Below are positions 1 to 8,822 of a DNA stretch of 64,000 nt, piece after piece. Within the stretch, counting starts at the first letter, position 1. Each line of letters begins with the position of its first letter. Origin of the DNA: an uncultured bacterium (GTDB lineage: Bacteria; Verrucomicrobiota; Lentisphaeria; Victivallales; UBA1829); assembly GCA_900548385.1 (NCBI GenBank), contig URKJ01000006.1:72837-136836 (forward strand), written 5' to 3'. A model generated the notes under the pieces. The model did not search any database. It had not been told where the DNA came from and saw only the letters and a list, made by a program, of their open reading frames with translations. The translations under genes were made by a program, and so were the position numbers.

Positions 1-477
1 AAAGCACGCGTTGAAGACGCCCTGCACGCGACCAGAGCCGCAGTTGACGAAGGTATCGTCCCCGGTGGCGGTGTCGCTCTGCTCCGCGCTTCCTGTGCCG
101 CCAGAGCTCTCAAGCTCAAAGACGACGAAGCGGTCGGTGTCGACATCATCCTCCGCGCGATCGAAGAGCCCCTCCGTACCCTCGCCTCCAACGGCGGATA
201 CGAAGGCAGCGTGATCGTCAAGGAAGTCCTCGCCGGCAAGAACAACGACGGCTTCAACATCGCAACCGGCGAATACGTCGATATGCTCAAAGCCGGTATC
301 ATCGACCCGAAGAAGGTGACCCGCTCCGCTCTCCAGAACGCGGCTTCCATCTCCGGACTTCTCCTCACCACCGAGTGCCTCATCACCGATGCGCCGGAAG
401 AGAAGAAGGCTCCCGCAATGCCGGAAGGCGGAATGGGAGGCATGGGTGGAATGGGCGGCATGGGCGGCATGATGTAA
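1..477 (+). CDS. groL: 60 kDa chaperonin GroEL, C-terminal part (5' truncated by the contig start)
   Basis: This is the last ~158 codons of the ATP-dependent cytosolic folding chaperonin. Translation in frame 1 begins inside the gene and gives the conserved DEGIVPGGGVALLRA stretch of the equatorial domain. The conserved GFNIATGEYVDMLKAGIIDP segment follows, then the Gly-Gly-Met repeat tail (four GGM units before a final Met) that projects into the ring cavity. A full GroEL is about 545 residues, so roughly 70% lies off the contig. Normally groES lies just upstream, but it cannot be seen here. A good intrinsic terminator follows at 520-560. Identification is secure. Confidence 0.98.
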   Translation, partial: KARVEDALHATRAAVDEGIVPGGGVALLRASCAARALKLKDDEAVGVDIILRAIEEPLRTLASNGGYEGSVIVKEVLAGKNNDGFNIATGEYVDMLKAGIIDPKKVTRSALQNAASISGLLLTTECLITDAPEEKKAPAMPEGGMGGMGGMGGMGGMM

Positions 478-519
478 TTCATCCGCACAGAAAGCACACG
501 CTTTCCATGTGACAAAACC

Positions 520-560
520 CGCCGCATTGGTTCTGCAAAGGATCAATGCGGCGTTTCTTT
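520..560 (+). terminator. Rho-independent terminator after groEL
   Basis: A perfect 10-bp stem (CGCCGCATTG at 520-529 with CAATGCGGCG at 544-553) has a 14-nt loop and is followed by TTTCTTT. It ends the groEL transcript before the DUF362 gene. Confidence 0.85.
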
Positions 561-578
561 ATCCGGAGGAGGAAATAA

Positions 579-1688
579 ATGGAAAAAGCAAATGTCTATT
601 TCACCAATATGCGCGTAAAGGCGTTCGGCGAAAACCTGCTCGGCAAACTCGAAAAACTCATGCGCAAAGCAGGAATCGAACAGATCGACTTCAAAGACCG
701 TTTTGCCGCAATCAAGATCCATTTCGGTGAATATGGAAATCTTTCATTCCTGCGCCCGAACTTCGCCCGAACCGTTGCGGAAGAAGTAAAACGGCTCGGA
801 GGAAAACCTTTCCTGACCGACTGCAACACGCTTTATGTCGGCTCCCGCAAACACGCGCTGGAACACATCGAAACAGCCTACCGCAACGGCTTCACGCCTT
901 ATTCAACCGGCTGTCACATCATCATCGGCGACGGCCTCAAAGGAACCGATGAAGTTTCCGTTCCCGTCCCGAACGGGGAATACGTCTGAGAAGCCAAAAT
1001 CGGCCGCGCCGTGATGGATGCGGACATCTTCATTTCCCTGAACCATTTCAAGGGACATGAAATGACCGGTTTCGGCGGTGCGATCAAGAACATCGGCATG
1101 GGCTGCGGCTCCCGCGCCGGCAAGATGGAACAGCATTGCGACGGAAAACCGACCGTCAATCAGGAACTCTGCATCGGCTGCCGCAACTGCGCAAAAATCT
1201 GCGCTCACGACGCTCCCGTCTTCCACAATAAAAAAGCGACGATCGACCATGCGAAATGCGTCGGCTGCGGACGCTGTATCGGCGTCTGCCCGAAAGACGC
1301 AATCGAACCATCCTGGGGACAGGCGGAAGGACTCGTCGACAAAAAAATGGCGGAATACGCGCTCGCCGTCGTCAACGGACGTCCGCACTTTCACATCAGT
1401 ATCGTCATGGACGTCTCTCCGTTCTGCGACTGCCATCCGGAAAACGATGCGCCGATCGTCCCGAACGTCGGCATGTTCGCCTCGTTCGACCCGGTCGCAC
1501 TGGATCAGGCGTGCGCCGATGCGGTAAACCGTCAGCATCCGGTCAAAGACAGCGTTCTCGGCGAATCGGAAGCACACTTCCGCGATCATTTCAAAAATGT
1601 TTCGCCTTCCACGAACTGGGAACTCCAGCTGGACCATGCGGAAAAAATCGGCCTCGGCACCCGCTCCTACAATCTGATCGAAATCTGA
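579..1688 (+). CDS. DUF362 domain / 2x[4Fe-4S] ferredoxin-type protein with an in-frame TGA at codon 137
   Basis: The start is fixed by a GGAGGA site just before ATG at 579. The first 136 codons match the N-terminal part of the DUF362 iron-sulfur family (AAIKIHFGEYGN, FLTDCNTLYVG, GCHIIIGDGLKGTDE). A TGA lies at 987-989, and the same frame then continues without any other lesion to 1688. The second part carries the family's NHFKGHEMTGFGGAIKN region and two ferredoxin motifs, CIGCRNCAKIC and CVGCGRCIGVCP, then a conserved end (FHISIVMDVSPFCDCH). Together the halves make a normal ~369-residue member of a family of uncharacterised, presumably redox, cytosolic proteins. The break could be a recent nonsense mutation, a sequencing error, or UGA recoding to selenocysteine. 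TGA is used as an ordinary stop elsewhere, including at the end of this gene. A short hairpin (CGGC-CGC-GCCG, 1001-1011) lies 11 nt after the TGA. Confidence 0.85.
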
Positions 1689-1703
1689 TCCGTAACAGCC
1701 CCG

Positions 1704-1748
1704 AAGCGGACCGTGCCTGCCGTCACAGGACAACGCGGTCCGCTTTTT
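1704..1748 (+). terminator. Rho-independent terminator of the DUF362 gene
   Basis: A 10-bp perfect stem (AAGCGGACCG at 1704-1713 with CGGTCCGCTT at 1736-1745) runs into a T tract at 1744-1748. It overlaps the last codons of the convergent AraC gene, so the two transcripts meet here. Confidence 0.85.
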
Positions 1749-2574
1749 CTATCCGGCGGAACTCTTTCGGCGAAACTCCGGTAAATTTGCGGAACGCTTT
1801 GGAAAAAGCGAACGCGGAGGAATAACCGGTACGCGCGGCAATTCCGTCCAGTTTCTCACCCGTGCGCAGAAGCAGTTCCGATGCGTACCGGAAACGAATT
1901 TCCGCAACCAGTTCCCCCGGAGAACGTCCGCACTGACTCCGGCAAAGCTGAAACAGCAGCGACTCCGATATATTCAGCGCACGCGCCAGCATTCCCGCGG
2001 TCCAGCGGCGATCCGGAGCTGCCTCCACCAGTTCAACCAGCCGGCGGATCCGTCCGGACCGGAACGGACCGCCAAGTTCCCGTCTCAGGCAATCGTTCAG
2101 CAGAGCGACGGTATGCCGCATCATCTCCGGTTCCGCGCCTTCGATCCGGCAGCGGAACAACAGATTCAGCAGAGCTTCGATCTCCTCCGCATAAACAGAC
2201 GGAAACACCCCCTGTTCCCAGCCCGGACTCGGCGACAGCAGAAAATGAACATGGCGGAACACTCCCTTTTTCACCACGCACCGGCGATCCGTGTCGGAAC
2301 TCATCAACAGAGAGCTTCCCGGTTCCGCGACAAAGCGTTTTCCCGGTATCTCAAACTCAACGGTCCCTTCCCGGATCAGCCACAGCGTCCAATGACGCGT
2401 TTCCGTTCCGCCTGCGCGCAGCATCTCATACGGAGCTCGGATTGCGGCGATCCCGCAGCTGTGGATTCCGCTGCCGATGAAGTACGGACGCATCTCCGAT
2501 CCGGGAAAGAAACGGGAATACAGAAATCCGTCGTGTTTTGTTGTGTTGGATATGATTTTTGCAGACTCCGTCAT
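1723..2574 (-). CDS. AraC-family transcriptional regulator
   Basis: This 283-residue protein has an N-terminal cupin-like sensing half and a C-terminal double helix-turn-helix of about 100 residues (LARALNISESLLFQLCR... LDGIAARTGYSSAFAFSKAFRKFTGVSPKEFRR). That is the usual AraC/XylS layout for a sugar-responsive activator. It is divergent from the alpha-galactosidase-like gene at 2641, with only 66 bp between the two starts, so it very probably controls that gene. A GGAGAG site precedes the ATG. Its inducer cannot be read from the sequence. Confidence 0.9.
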   Translation of the reverse strand: MTESAKIISNTTKHDGFLYSRFFPGSEMRPYFIGSGIHSCGIAAIRAPYEMLRAGGTETRHWTLWLIREGTVEFEIPGKRFVAEPGSSLLMSSDTDRRCVVKKGVFRHVHFLLSPSPGWEQGVFPSVYAEEIEALLNLLFRCRIEGAEPEMMRHTVALLNDCLRRELGGPFRSGRIRRLVELVEAAPDRRWTAGMLARALNISESLLFQLCRSQCGRSPGELVAEIRFRYASELLLRTGEKLDGIAARTGYSSAFAFSKAFRKFTGVSPKEFRRIEKADRVVL

Positions 2575-2640
2575 GGCAATTCTCTCCTGATGATCTATAC
2601 TATAAGATATGTTTTATTTCTCAAATTACAAGGAAAAATC

Positions 2641-4386
2641 ATGTCTGCTTTTACAGAAAGTACCTTCGAGATCGTTCCCGTGTCCGGCAATGCGGAAGAG
2701 CTGGAATTCGTAATGGAAGAAAGCGGACCGTTCCGCAATTTCCGGATCGTCAGTCACTCTTCACGACCGCAGCGCATACGGGAGGCGGTCGTGCTGCGTC
2801 TGCCGATGCCGTTCCCGCCCGATACTCCGCTGTATGCGGAGGGATTCAACATGCTCTCGCAATACTGGGGAACGATCCGCCAGATCGAAACGACTTCCCT
2901 TTCCGACCGCGGCCATTACCGTCTGCCCGTCAAAGAGGGATTTTTCACCTGTTACAATCTGATCCAGTTCTTCCCGCACGGAGCCCCCGTTCTGCTGGCA
3001 GGCTTCACCTCGTGCCGCAGATTCTCCAATGAAATCCGCTTCCATGAACAGACGCTTGAATTCGTCATCGACTGCGACGGTACGGAGCTTCCGCCGGGCG
3101 GATCGCTGGAACTGGAGGAACTCTTCATCACGGAAAACGGCGGACGCGAACAGCAGCTTGCGGAGTTCGCCGGACGGATCGCGTTTCATCATCCGCCGCT
3201 CCGCTGCGCCGGGCAGATCACGGGATGGTGTTCCTGGTACTGTTACGGTCCCGCCGTGACGGAACAGGACATCGAACGCAACGGAGCGGCGATGAAACGG
3301 AACCTTCCCGGTTTCCGTTTTGTTCAGATCGACGACGGCTATCAGGCGCACATGGGCGACTGGCTTCTGCCGCATGCGAATTTTCCCAACGGAGTCAAAC
3401 GGCTGTGTCTCAAAATCAGGGAAATGGGACTCGAACCCGCGATCTGGGTCGCGCCGTTCATCGCGGAGGCGGATTCGGAACTGTTCCGGAACCATCCGGA
3501 CTGGTTCGTCATGGATGAAGACGGAGCCCCTCTTCCCTCGAACCGTCACAGTTTCGGCGGCTGGCGCAAAGGTCCGTGGTACATGCTCGACACCACCCGC
3601 CCCGAAGCCTGCGACTATCTCCGCTCGGTCTTCCGCACGATGCGCGAAGAGTGGCAATGCCGCTACTTCAAACTCGATGCCAATATGTGGGGCTGTCTTC
3701 CCGGTGGAGTCCGCCACAATCCCGCCATGACGCGCGTGGAAGCGTACCGCGCCGGCATGAAGGCTCTCACCGAAGGAGCGGGCGCGGATTCCGTGATTCT
3801 CGGCTGCAACGCGCCCATGTGGCCCTCGCTCGGAACCTGCACCGCCATGCGCACGACCGGAGATATTGCCCGGCGCTGGACCACATTTGAAACGCTTGCA
3901 CGGGAATGTTTCTCGCGCAACTGGCAGAACAACAGACTCTGGATCAACGATCCGGACTGTCTCGTGCTGGAAAATCCCGCAGTGGAAATCCCCGGTCCCG
4001 ACGGCTCCATGATCCGGCAGAACCTCACCGGCGTTTCCGAACAGGAATTCGAGTTTCACCGCGCCCACATCCTCGCATCGGGCGGAATGATTCTTTCCGG
4101 CGACAAACTGACCGAACTGAGCGAGAAGTCGTTCCGCACGATCCGTAAACTGGCGGAACTGTACGGAAAAACCGCGGAATTCGATTCAACCGATTTCCGC
4201 TGCGGAACGATCCGGCTTCCCGACGGCGTCCTTCTCTGTTGTTTCAACTGGAGCAATACAGGGAAAGCGTACCGCCTCCTTCCGGAACACGGTACGCTTT
4301 CGGATTTCTGGACGGAGGAACCGGTCACGGAACGGCTGCTTATGCTGCCGCCCCGGTCGGCAAGAGTCATCCGCCTGAGATACTGA
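2641..4386 (+). CDS. Alpha-galactosidase-like glycoside hydrolase (clan GH-D, GH36-type)
   Basis: This 581-residue protein starts at the ATG after AAGGAAAAATC; the open frame continues upstream but has no ribosome site there. Family landmarks are the WCSWYCYG segment, FVQIDDGYQ on an early barrel strand, IWVAPFIAE, and YFKLDANMWG. In clan GH-D the Asp in the K-L-D motif is the nucleophile, and the later MRTTGDIARRW segment probably supplies the acid/base Asp. An N-terminal beta-sandwich half and a small C-terminal beta domain flank the barrel. There is no signal peptide, so it should act in the cytosol on imported alpha-galactosides or related sugars. The divergent AraC gene is the likely regulator. 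Exact substrate specificity is unknown. Confidence 0.85.
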   Translation: MSAFTESTFEIVPVSGNAEELEFVMEESGPFRNFRIVSHSSRPQRIREAVVLRLPMPFPPDTPLYAEGFNMLSQYWGTIRQIETTSLSDRGHYRLPVKEGFFTCYNLIQFFPHGAPVLLAGFTSCRRFSNEIRFHEQTLEFVIDCDGTELPPGGSLELEELFITENGGREQQLAEFAGRIAFHHPPLRCAGQITGWCSWYCYGPAVTEQDIERNGAAMKRNLPGFRFVQIDDGYQAHMGDWLLPHANFPNGVKRLCLKIREMGLEPAIWVAPFIAEADSELFRNHPDWFVMDEDGAPLPSNRHSFGGWRKGPWYMLDTTRPEACDYLRSVFRTMREEWQCRYFKLDANMWGCLPGGVRHNPAMTRVEAYRAGMKALTEGAGADSVILGCNAPMWPSLGTCTAMRTTGDIARRWTTFETLARECFSRNWQNNRLWINDPDCLVLENPAVEIPGPDGSMIRQNLTGVSEQEFEFHRAHILASGGMILSGDKLTELSEKSFRTIRKLAELYGKTAEFDSTDFRCGTIRLPDGVLLCCFNWSNTGKAYRLLPEHGTLSDFWTEEPVTERLLMLPPRSARVIRLRY

Positions 4387-4392
4387 ATTTCC

Positions 4393-7300
4393 TCACGGTT
4401 CAAAGGTCAGCGAAACGTCATCCAGCAGAACGGTTCCGGTCGTCTGCGGAGCAAGCCCGATGGAGACGTCAAGGAAATCGGTGTTGTTGCGGAGAAGGAC
4501 CGGGACCCGCCAGAGCTTCCAGCCTGAGCTTCCCGTCACGTTCCGGCGCAGCACCTGCGCGGTATAGTCGTTTCCGGCACGCTTCATTCCGATGCGGATC
4601 ATCAGACCGCCGCGCCCGTCGTCCTTTCCGTTGAAAGCCTTCACATTCTCCAGCTTCGCACGGAACGAGAGGTACGCTTTCGACCATTTTCCCGCAGGGA
4701 AACGGACCGTCTGCGAAACGGCTGCCGGAATGGTGCAGGACTTGGAAACGGAAATTTTCATACCATTTCCACGAACGCCGTACTGCGGCCCGCACTCATA
4801 ACTCATGCCGTTCTGAACAGCAGTCCCCCAAATATCGGGCGCTCCGTAAGCGCTCTGTTCAAAACCGCCGTTTTTCACGTCCGGCAACTCCCGGATCCGG
4901 AAAAGCGGGAAGTGATAACGGTTCTTAAACGAAGAACCGGAAATCCCTTTCAAACGTTCTTTGGAGCCATCCGCGCGTCCCACACTAACATCAAGCCCGG
5001 CAATCTCCCCGAAAGCGGAAAGCGGCAGTTCAAACACGGCGCTCCAGCCGTCCGCCGTCTTCGCGGTCCGACAGGTGAATCCGCCCTTCGGCTGCGCTTT
5101 ACCCCTCTTCAATTCTCCGCAGCCGCCCTCCGGAGTCGCATAAAACTGACGCGGATAAACGGCGTTCAGCTCCATGCGGCGGAACGGTTCCGTATCCGCA
5201 AAAAGCTCCACGCAACTGCCCTCATGAAACACCTTTCCGGCTTTCGGCGACGCCTCTTTCACATTCACCGTCACTGTAAGCGCCGATCCGTTCCGCCCGA
5301 TCTCCACGGTTGAACCTTTTTCCATCTCCAGCCGGACGGGGAGTTCATACCCCGGCGTATCGGGAATCATGACCGCATTGCCGGCGTTACCCTTGAAACC
5401 GGGAACGGCAACGGTGTCCCGCACCGGATCGAACCGGAAGCTGAACATCACCGGAGTGCCGCCGATCCGCGATTCGATCTCAATCGGCAGTCCCGTCAGA
5501 TTCTTCCCTTCAAAATACACGGTATCTCCGAAACGGCGTCCATGCAGCCCGACTGAATTCTCCAACTTGAATTCCGAATTTTTCAATGCTTTCCGCACTT
5601 CGGCGGGGGAACCGGTCAGGTAATACGGCTCGAAACGCAGGCGGTATTCCTTCTCCTTCACGGGATTTGCGTAGATGTCATGGACCTGAACAGCGGCTTT
5701 CCCCGGAGTCCAGCGGCTGCCGGAAGGCCGCATATCATACAGGAAGCCGAGCGCTTTTTTCCCGTCGCGGCTCGTGAAGAGCCCGGCGCGCACCCAGCCG
5801 GAGACCGGCACTTCCTCCACCCGCTCCATACCGTTCAGCAGGATGGAAAGCGCGTTGGTCGCGGCAAACACGTCGTTCGGAGCCGCAAGCCCGTTCACGT
5901 TCACCTGACGGTAAAACGACGTATAGCTCGGCGCGAGACTCGCTTTGAGTCCGTTCAGCATACTGTCCAGATACATGCGTGCAATCTCGTTCGCCCCGTA
6001 CCGTTCCTTGTTCAGATAATAGTCGATCTGTTTGGAATAAGCGGTTTGAAGATAATAATTTTCCGTATTCCAGAGCGGCTTTTTCACTTTCAGCTGTGCG
6101 GAAATGTCGCGGATCACATTGCGGTAGCGGAAATACATGCCGTTCATGTAATCGAGCCCGCAGTTGTAGGGATGAAACGCCACGCCGTCGAGCCAGTTCA
6201 CATAATCGGGATTCTCCTGATTGAGCTGCTTGCACCAGCCGACCATGTTCATGCCGAAATCCCCCGTCACGCCGTTGCCGAGGATAATGGAATCCGGCTG
6301 ATCCTTCTTGATCCGTTCATAGGTGTATTTGCAGAACCCGATAAACCATTTTGCATGACCGTCCGGCGGACGGATCAGAAGTCCCGGTTCATTGCTCAGC
6401 TCCCAGATCTTCACATCGTTTTTCCAGGTATTGAAGACGAAATCCAGATATTTGCTGTAAACGCCTTCCATCGGGACCATCAGCACGCCGTCGCGGTTGT
6501 CTTTCGTAACCGTGTGCCATTCGGCAAGATATGCAGGGTATCCCTGCGCACCGCGTTTGAGTACCTGCCGGATATCGGCTTTTGTCACGAAACTGCCGAC
6601 CAGACAGAACACCGGTTCGATCTGATATTTCCGGAGCATGACGATCGTATTGCCAATCAAATCCGCGCGGAAGCGTCCCCGCTCCGGCTCAACCGCGCGC
6701 CACTGTCCCCAGACACGCCCGGTTCGGATGCCGATCGACCGCATATCCCGGAATGTTCGCTCGTATCCGCCGGCAATCGTCAGGAATACATTGTTCTCAA
6801 AATCCGCATCCCGGAACGTAAAATCCGCCGGAACGTTCGTTCCGATTCCCCAGCCGGGCGAAAAACGCGGATGATTCACCGACTCATGGATCACGGCAAA
6901 ATCTCCGCCGATCCGCCGCGCGGTAAACCCGTTCAGCTCCAGAGAGGCGGCAAACGCACCGAAGACAGACGGCTTCAAGCTGATTTTTCCCTCGTAAACA
7001 CCATCCGCCTGACGCTTCAGCGCAATCGGCAGAACGGCGGCGCGCTTCCCGTCATGGAAGAACCGTACAAACACGTTTCCCGGAACCGTTTCCGCGGAAG
7101 AGTCCAGAACCGCGCGGAACGTCATCCCGACTTCTTCTCCGGCGCGATAGGTGGAATCGACTTTGCTGAACGTGACGGCATACTCATTCTGCGGTTTCGC
7201 CGGAGCCCCGACACGGGAAAAACGGAAGTTGTCGATATACAGCGTATTGATCGGCTTTCCGTTGCTGCGCGGCAGAATCCAGATGCTGTAAAAATTGGTG

Positions 7301-7794
7301 TATCCGGTGATCTTGAACCGTTTGGAAACATGCTGCCACTCTTTCGAAGGACGGAAAGACATTCCCCTCAGCATGGGATAATACTTGTCGCGGGAATAAT
7401 CCGTATTGGCACGGAAATCAATGGCGAACGGCTGATTCGGCGTATAAGTGCCGTCCTCGTTCGGCGCGGCTTTGACGTCAAACGAAATCTCCACTTCGCA
7501 CGCATCGGGGATATAGAAATCCTCAAACGAACAGCGGTAATTCGCAACGCCCTTATAGCCGGGAATCACCATGCCGCGACCGCTCTTTCCGTCTTTTACG
7601 GTACGCGGATAATAGAGACGTTCCGGATTTTTCCGGAGTGCCTCGCGGTTGACCGTGAAAGTCTCAAACTTGACGCCGGGAACAGGTCCCTCCAAAACGC
7701 CGAGCTCCATTCCGGAATTGTTGTTGATGGTCTCCGCCGTCAGCGCAAATGCGACGGACAGCAGAAGTGTCGAAACAATCGTTTTTCCATTCAT
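4393..7794 (-). CDS. Large secreted clan GH-A glycoside hydrolase with carbohydrate-binding domains
   Basis: The start at 7794 is chosen because AAGGAG precedes it and it yields a signal peptide (MNGKTIVSTLLLSVAFALTA). The mature protein is about 1,110 residues. A beta-sandwich N-terminal region (about 30-320) leads into a TIM barrel. Its catalytic pair is visible: W-E-L-S-N-E-P-G (Glu about 468, acid/base) and L-W-N-T-E-N-Y-Y (Glu about 577, nucleophile), the spacing usual for clan A families such as GH5, GH39 and GH42. After the barrel come a family-9-like carbohydrate-binding domain (about 870-990, CVELFADTEPFRRMEL) and a further jelly-roll domain at the C-terminus. It follows a pseudopilin gene in the same orientation with a 43-nt gap, so both probably share one promoter. 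It probably cleaves a complex polysaccharide outside the cytoplasm; substrate unknown. Confidence 0.8.
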   Translation of the reverse strand: MNGKTIVSTLLLSVAFALTAETINNNSGMELGVLEGPVPGVKFETFTVNREALRKNPERLYYPRTVKDGKSGRGMVIPGYKGVANYRCSFEDFYIPDACEVEISFDVKAAPNEDGTYTPNQPFAIDFRANTDYSRDKYYPMLRGMSFRPSKEWQHVSKRFKITGYTNFYSIWILPRSNGKPINTLYIDNFRFSRVGAPAKPQNEYAVTFSKVDSTYRAGEEVGMTFRAVLDSSAETVPGNVFVRFFHDGKRAAVLPIALKRQADGVYEGKISLKPSVFGAFAASLELNGFTARRIGGDFAVIHESVNHPRFSPGWGIGTNVPADFTFRDADFENNVFLTIAGGYERTFRDMRSIGIRTGRVWGQWRAVEPERGRFRADLIGNTIVMLRKYQIEPVFCLVGSFVTKADIRQVLKRGAQGYPAYLAEWHTVTKDNRDGVLMVPMEGVYSKYLDFVFNTWKNDVKIWELSNEPGLLIRPPDGHAKWFIGFCKYTYERIKKDQPDSIILGNGVTGDFGMNMVGWCKQLNQENPDYVNWLDGVAFHPYNCGLDYMNGMYFRYRNVIRDISAQLKVKKPLWNTENYYLQTAYSKQIDYYLNKERYGANEIARMYLDSMLNGLKASLAPSYTSFYRQVNVNGLAAPNDVFAATNALSILLNGMERVEEVPVSGWVRAGLFTSRDGKKALGFLYDMRPSGSRWTPGKAAVQVHDIYANPVKEKEYRLRFEPYYLTGSPAEVRKALKNSEFKLENSVGLHGRRFGDTVYFEGKNLTGLPIEIESRIGGTPVMFSFRFDPVRDTVAVPGFKGNAGNAVMIPDTPGYELPVRLEMEKGSTVEIGRNGSALTVTVNVKEASPKAGKVFHEGSCVELFADTEPFRRMELNAVYPRQFYATPEGGCGELKRGKAQPKGGFTCRTAKTADGWSAVFELPLSAFGEIAGLDVSVGRADGSKERLKGISGSSFKNRYHFPLFRIRELPDVKNGGFEQSAYGAPDIWGTAVQNGMSYECGPQYGVRGNGMKISVSKSCTIPAAVSQTVRFPAGKWSKAYLSFRAKLENVKAFNGKDDGRGGLMIRIGMKRAGNDYTAQVLRRNVTGSSGWKLWRVPVLLRNNTDFLDVSIGLAPQTTGTVLLDDVSLTFEP

Positions 7795-7837
7795 ATCGCA
7801 AACTCCTTTTCGTATTTTAATTGCCGAAGCAATATGC

Positions 7838-8587
7838 TCAGGGAAAATCCGAAGCGAACAGTTTTTTCCAACGTTCGGCACGAAGATTCCAGTTATCGTC
7901 GTAAATCAGTTCGGAAAGCACGTTGAAACTCTTCACATGCCCGTCGTAATGCCAGCCGGTGATATAGACACCGTGAACATTCGGCAGGATCACCCCGCTG
8001 GAAGCATTCGGGTTATAAAGATGATTCGGCGAATTGATCTCGTTGACCGCGAACGGTCCCAGCGGCGTTTCCAGAACCGCGACTTTCCTTGACGGCGACT
8101 TGATCTGTCCGGGAGTCCGGGCGGATTGCGGCGCACTTTCCACTCCGGAAATACCGTGCCATGTCAGCGAATCGTGATAAGTTATGACCGTATAGGAAGG
8201 AATCACCGTCGTCGCTCCGGGCGAAGTCCGGAAATTTTCATGCTTGACACAGTAATTCTGCGGGATGTCATACTGAAACATTCCTTTCTGAATTTTGCTC
8301 AGATAAGGTTTGAGATAATGAACGCCGTCATTCCCTGCAATCTTGTCAATACTGTATCCGGTAAGCCTCCGCCAGAAATTGGTGGAATGCCACGGATAAA
8401 ACACCTGGTCATCCGAATACTGAATAATTCCGAGCCCGATCTGTTTCTGATGGTTCAGGCATTGCGCCATCAATCCTTTTTCCCGTGCGGCATTCAACGC
8501 CGGCAGAAGCAGCCCTGCAAGAATCGCAATGACCGCGACCGTTACAAGGAGTTCCACAAGCGAGAACCTCTGTTTTCTTTGTGTCAT
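7838..8587 (-). CDS. Solitary pseudopilin-like protein with type III N-terminal methylation motif and H-X9-DG motif
   Basis: The start at 8587 has an ideal GGAGGA site; a Met four codons earlier overlaps that site and is rejected. The product is 249 residues. It begins with a short basic leader and the prepilin-like segment FSLVELLVTVAVIAILAGLLLPAL, with the conserved Glu at +5. It ends with H-(9 residues)-D-G (HGVYITGWHYDG), the signature of the prepilin-type H-X9-DG proteins common in Planctomycetes and Lentisphaerae. The protein should be a membrane-anchored, periplasm-facing pilin-fold protein processed by a prepilin peptidase. No other type II secretion genes lie nearby. It lies directly upstream of the large secreted glycosidase gene and probably shares its transcript. 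Its role is unproven. Confidence 0.9.
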   Translation of the reverse strand: MTQRKQRFSLVELLVTVAVIAILAGLLLPALNAAREKGLMAQCLNHQKQIGLGIIQYSDDQVFYPWHSTNFWRRLTGYSIDKIAGNDGVHYLKPYLSKIQKGMFQYDIPQNYCVKHENFRTSPGATTVIPSYTVITYHDSLTWHGISGVESAPQSARTPGQIKSPSRKVAVLETPLGPFAVNEINSPNHLYNPNASSGVILPNVHGVYITGWHYDGHVKSFNVLSELIYDDNWNLRAERWKKLFASDFP

Positions 8588-8621
8588 ATCTTCCTCCATA
8601 AGTTTGAGTTGTTCTGTTTTA

Positions 8622-8650
8622 ATTATACACCATTTCCCGTTTTTTGTAAA
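8622..8650 (-). promoter_or_regulatory. Sigma-70 promoter for the pseudopilin-glycosidase pair
   Basis: Read on the minus strand, TTTACA (8650-8645) is followed after 17 nt by TATAAT (8627-8622), 35 nt before the start codon. Close to consensus. Confidence 0.75.
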
Positions 8651-8761
8651 TGAATTTATTGTATGTTTTCTTTGGACTTTTTGTAAAAAACATCATTTTC
8701 CCCGGAACGCCGGGACGTTTTCCTCCGGTCGCCCGGTACAGAAAAAATCCTGCTTCCGCAG

Positions 8762-8789
8762 TTGCAAATGCGTTTTTTTATGGTATATT
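8762..8789 (+). promoter_or_regulatory. Probable sigma-70 promoter for the lipoprotein-debranching enzyme genes
   Basis: TTGCAA (8762-8767), a 16-nt spacer, then TATATT (8784-8789), 34 nt before the start codon of the lipoprotein gene. Confidence 0.6.
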
Positions 8790-8822
8790 TGAATTTATGT
8801 ATCTAAACAGGGAGTCGAATTC

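Noticed and set aside
987..989. Global reassignment of TGA to an amino acid
   Set aside because: Many intact genes here end at TGA (for example at 1688, 30287, 60109 and 61334) without meaningful read-through, so TGA is a normal stop in this genome.
2113..2640. Upstream extension of the alpha-galactosidase-like gene over the AraC gene
   Set aside because: The frame is open to 2113, but that stretch overlaps the divergent AraC gene in antisense and has no ribosome site or family similarity. AAGGA before ATG 2641 decides the start.
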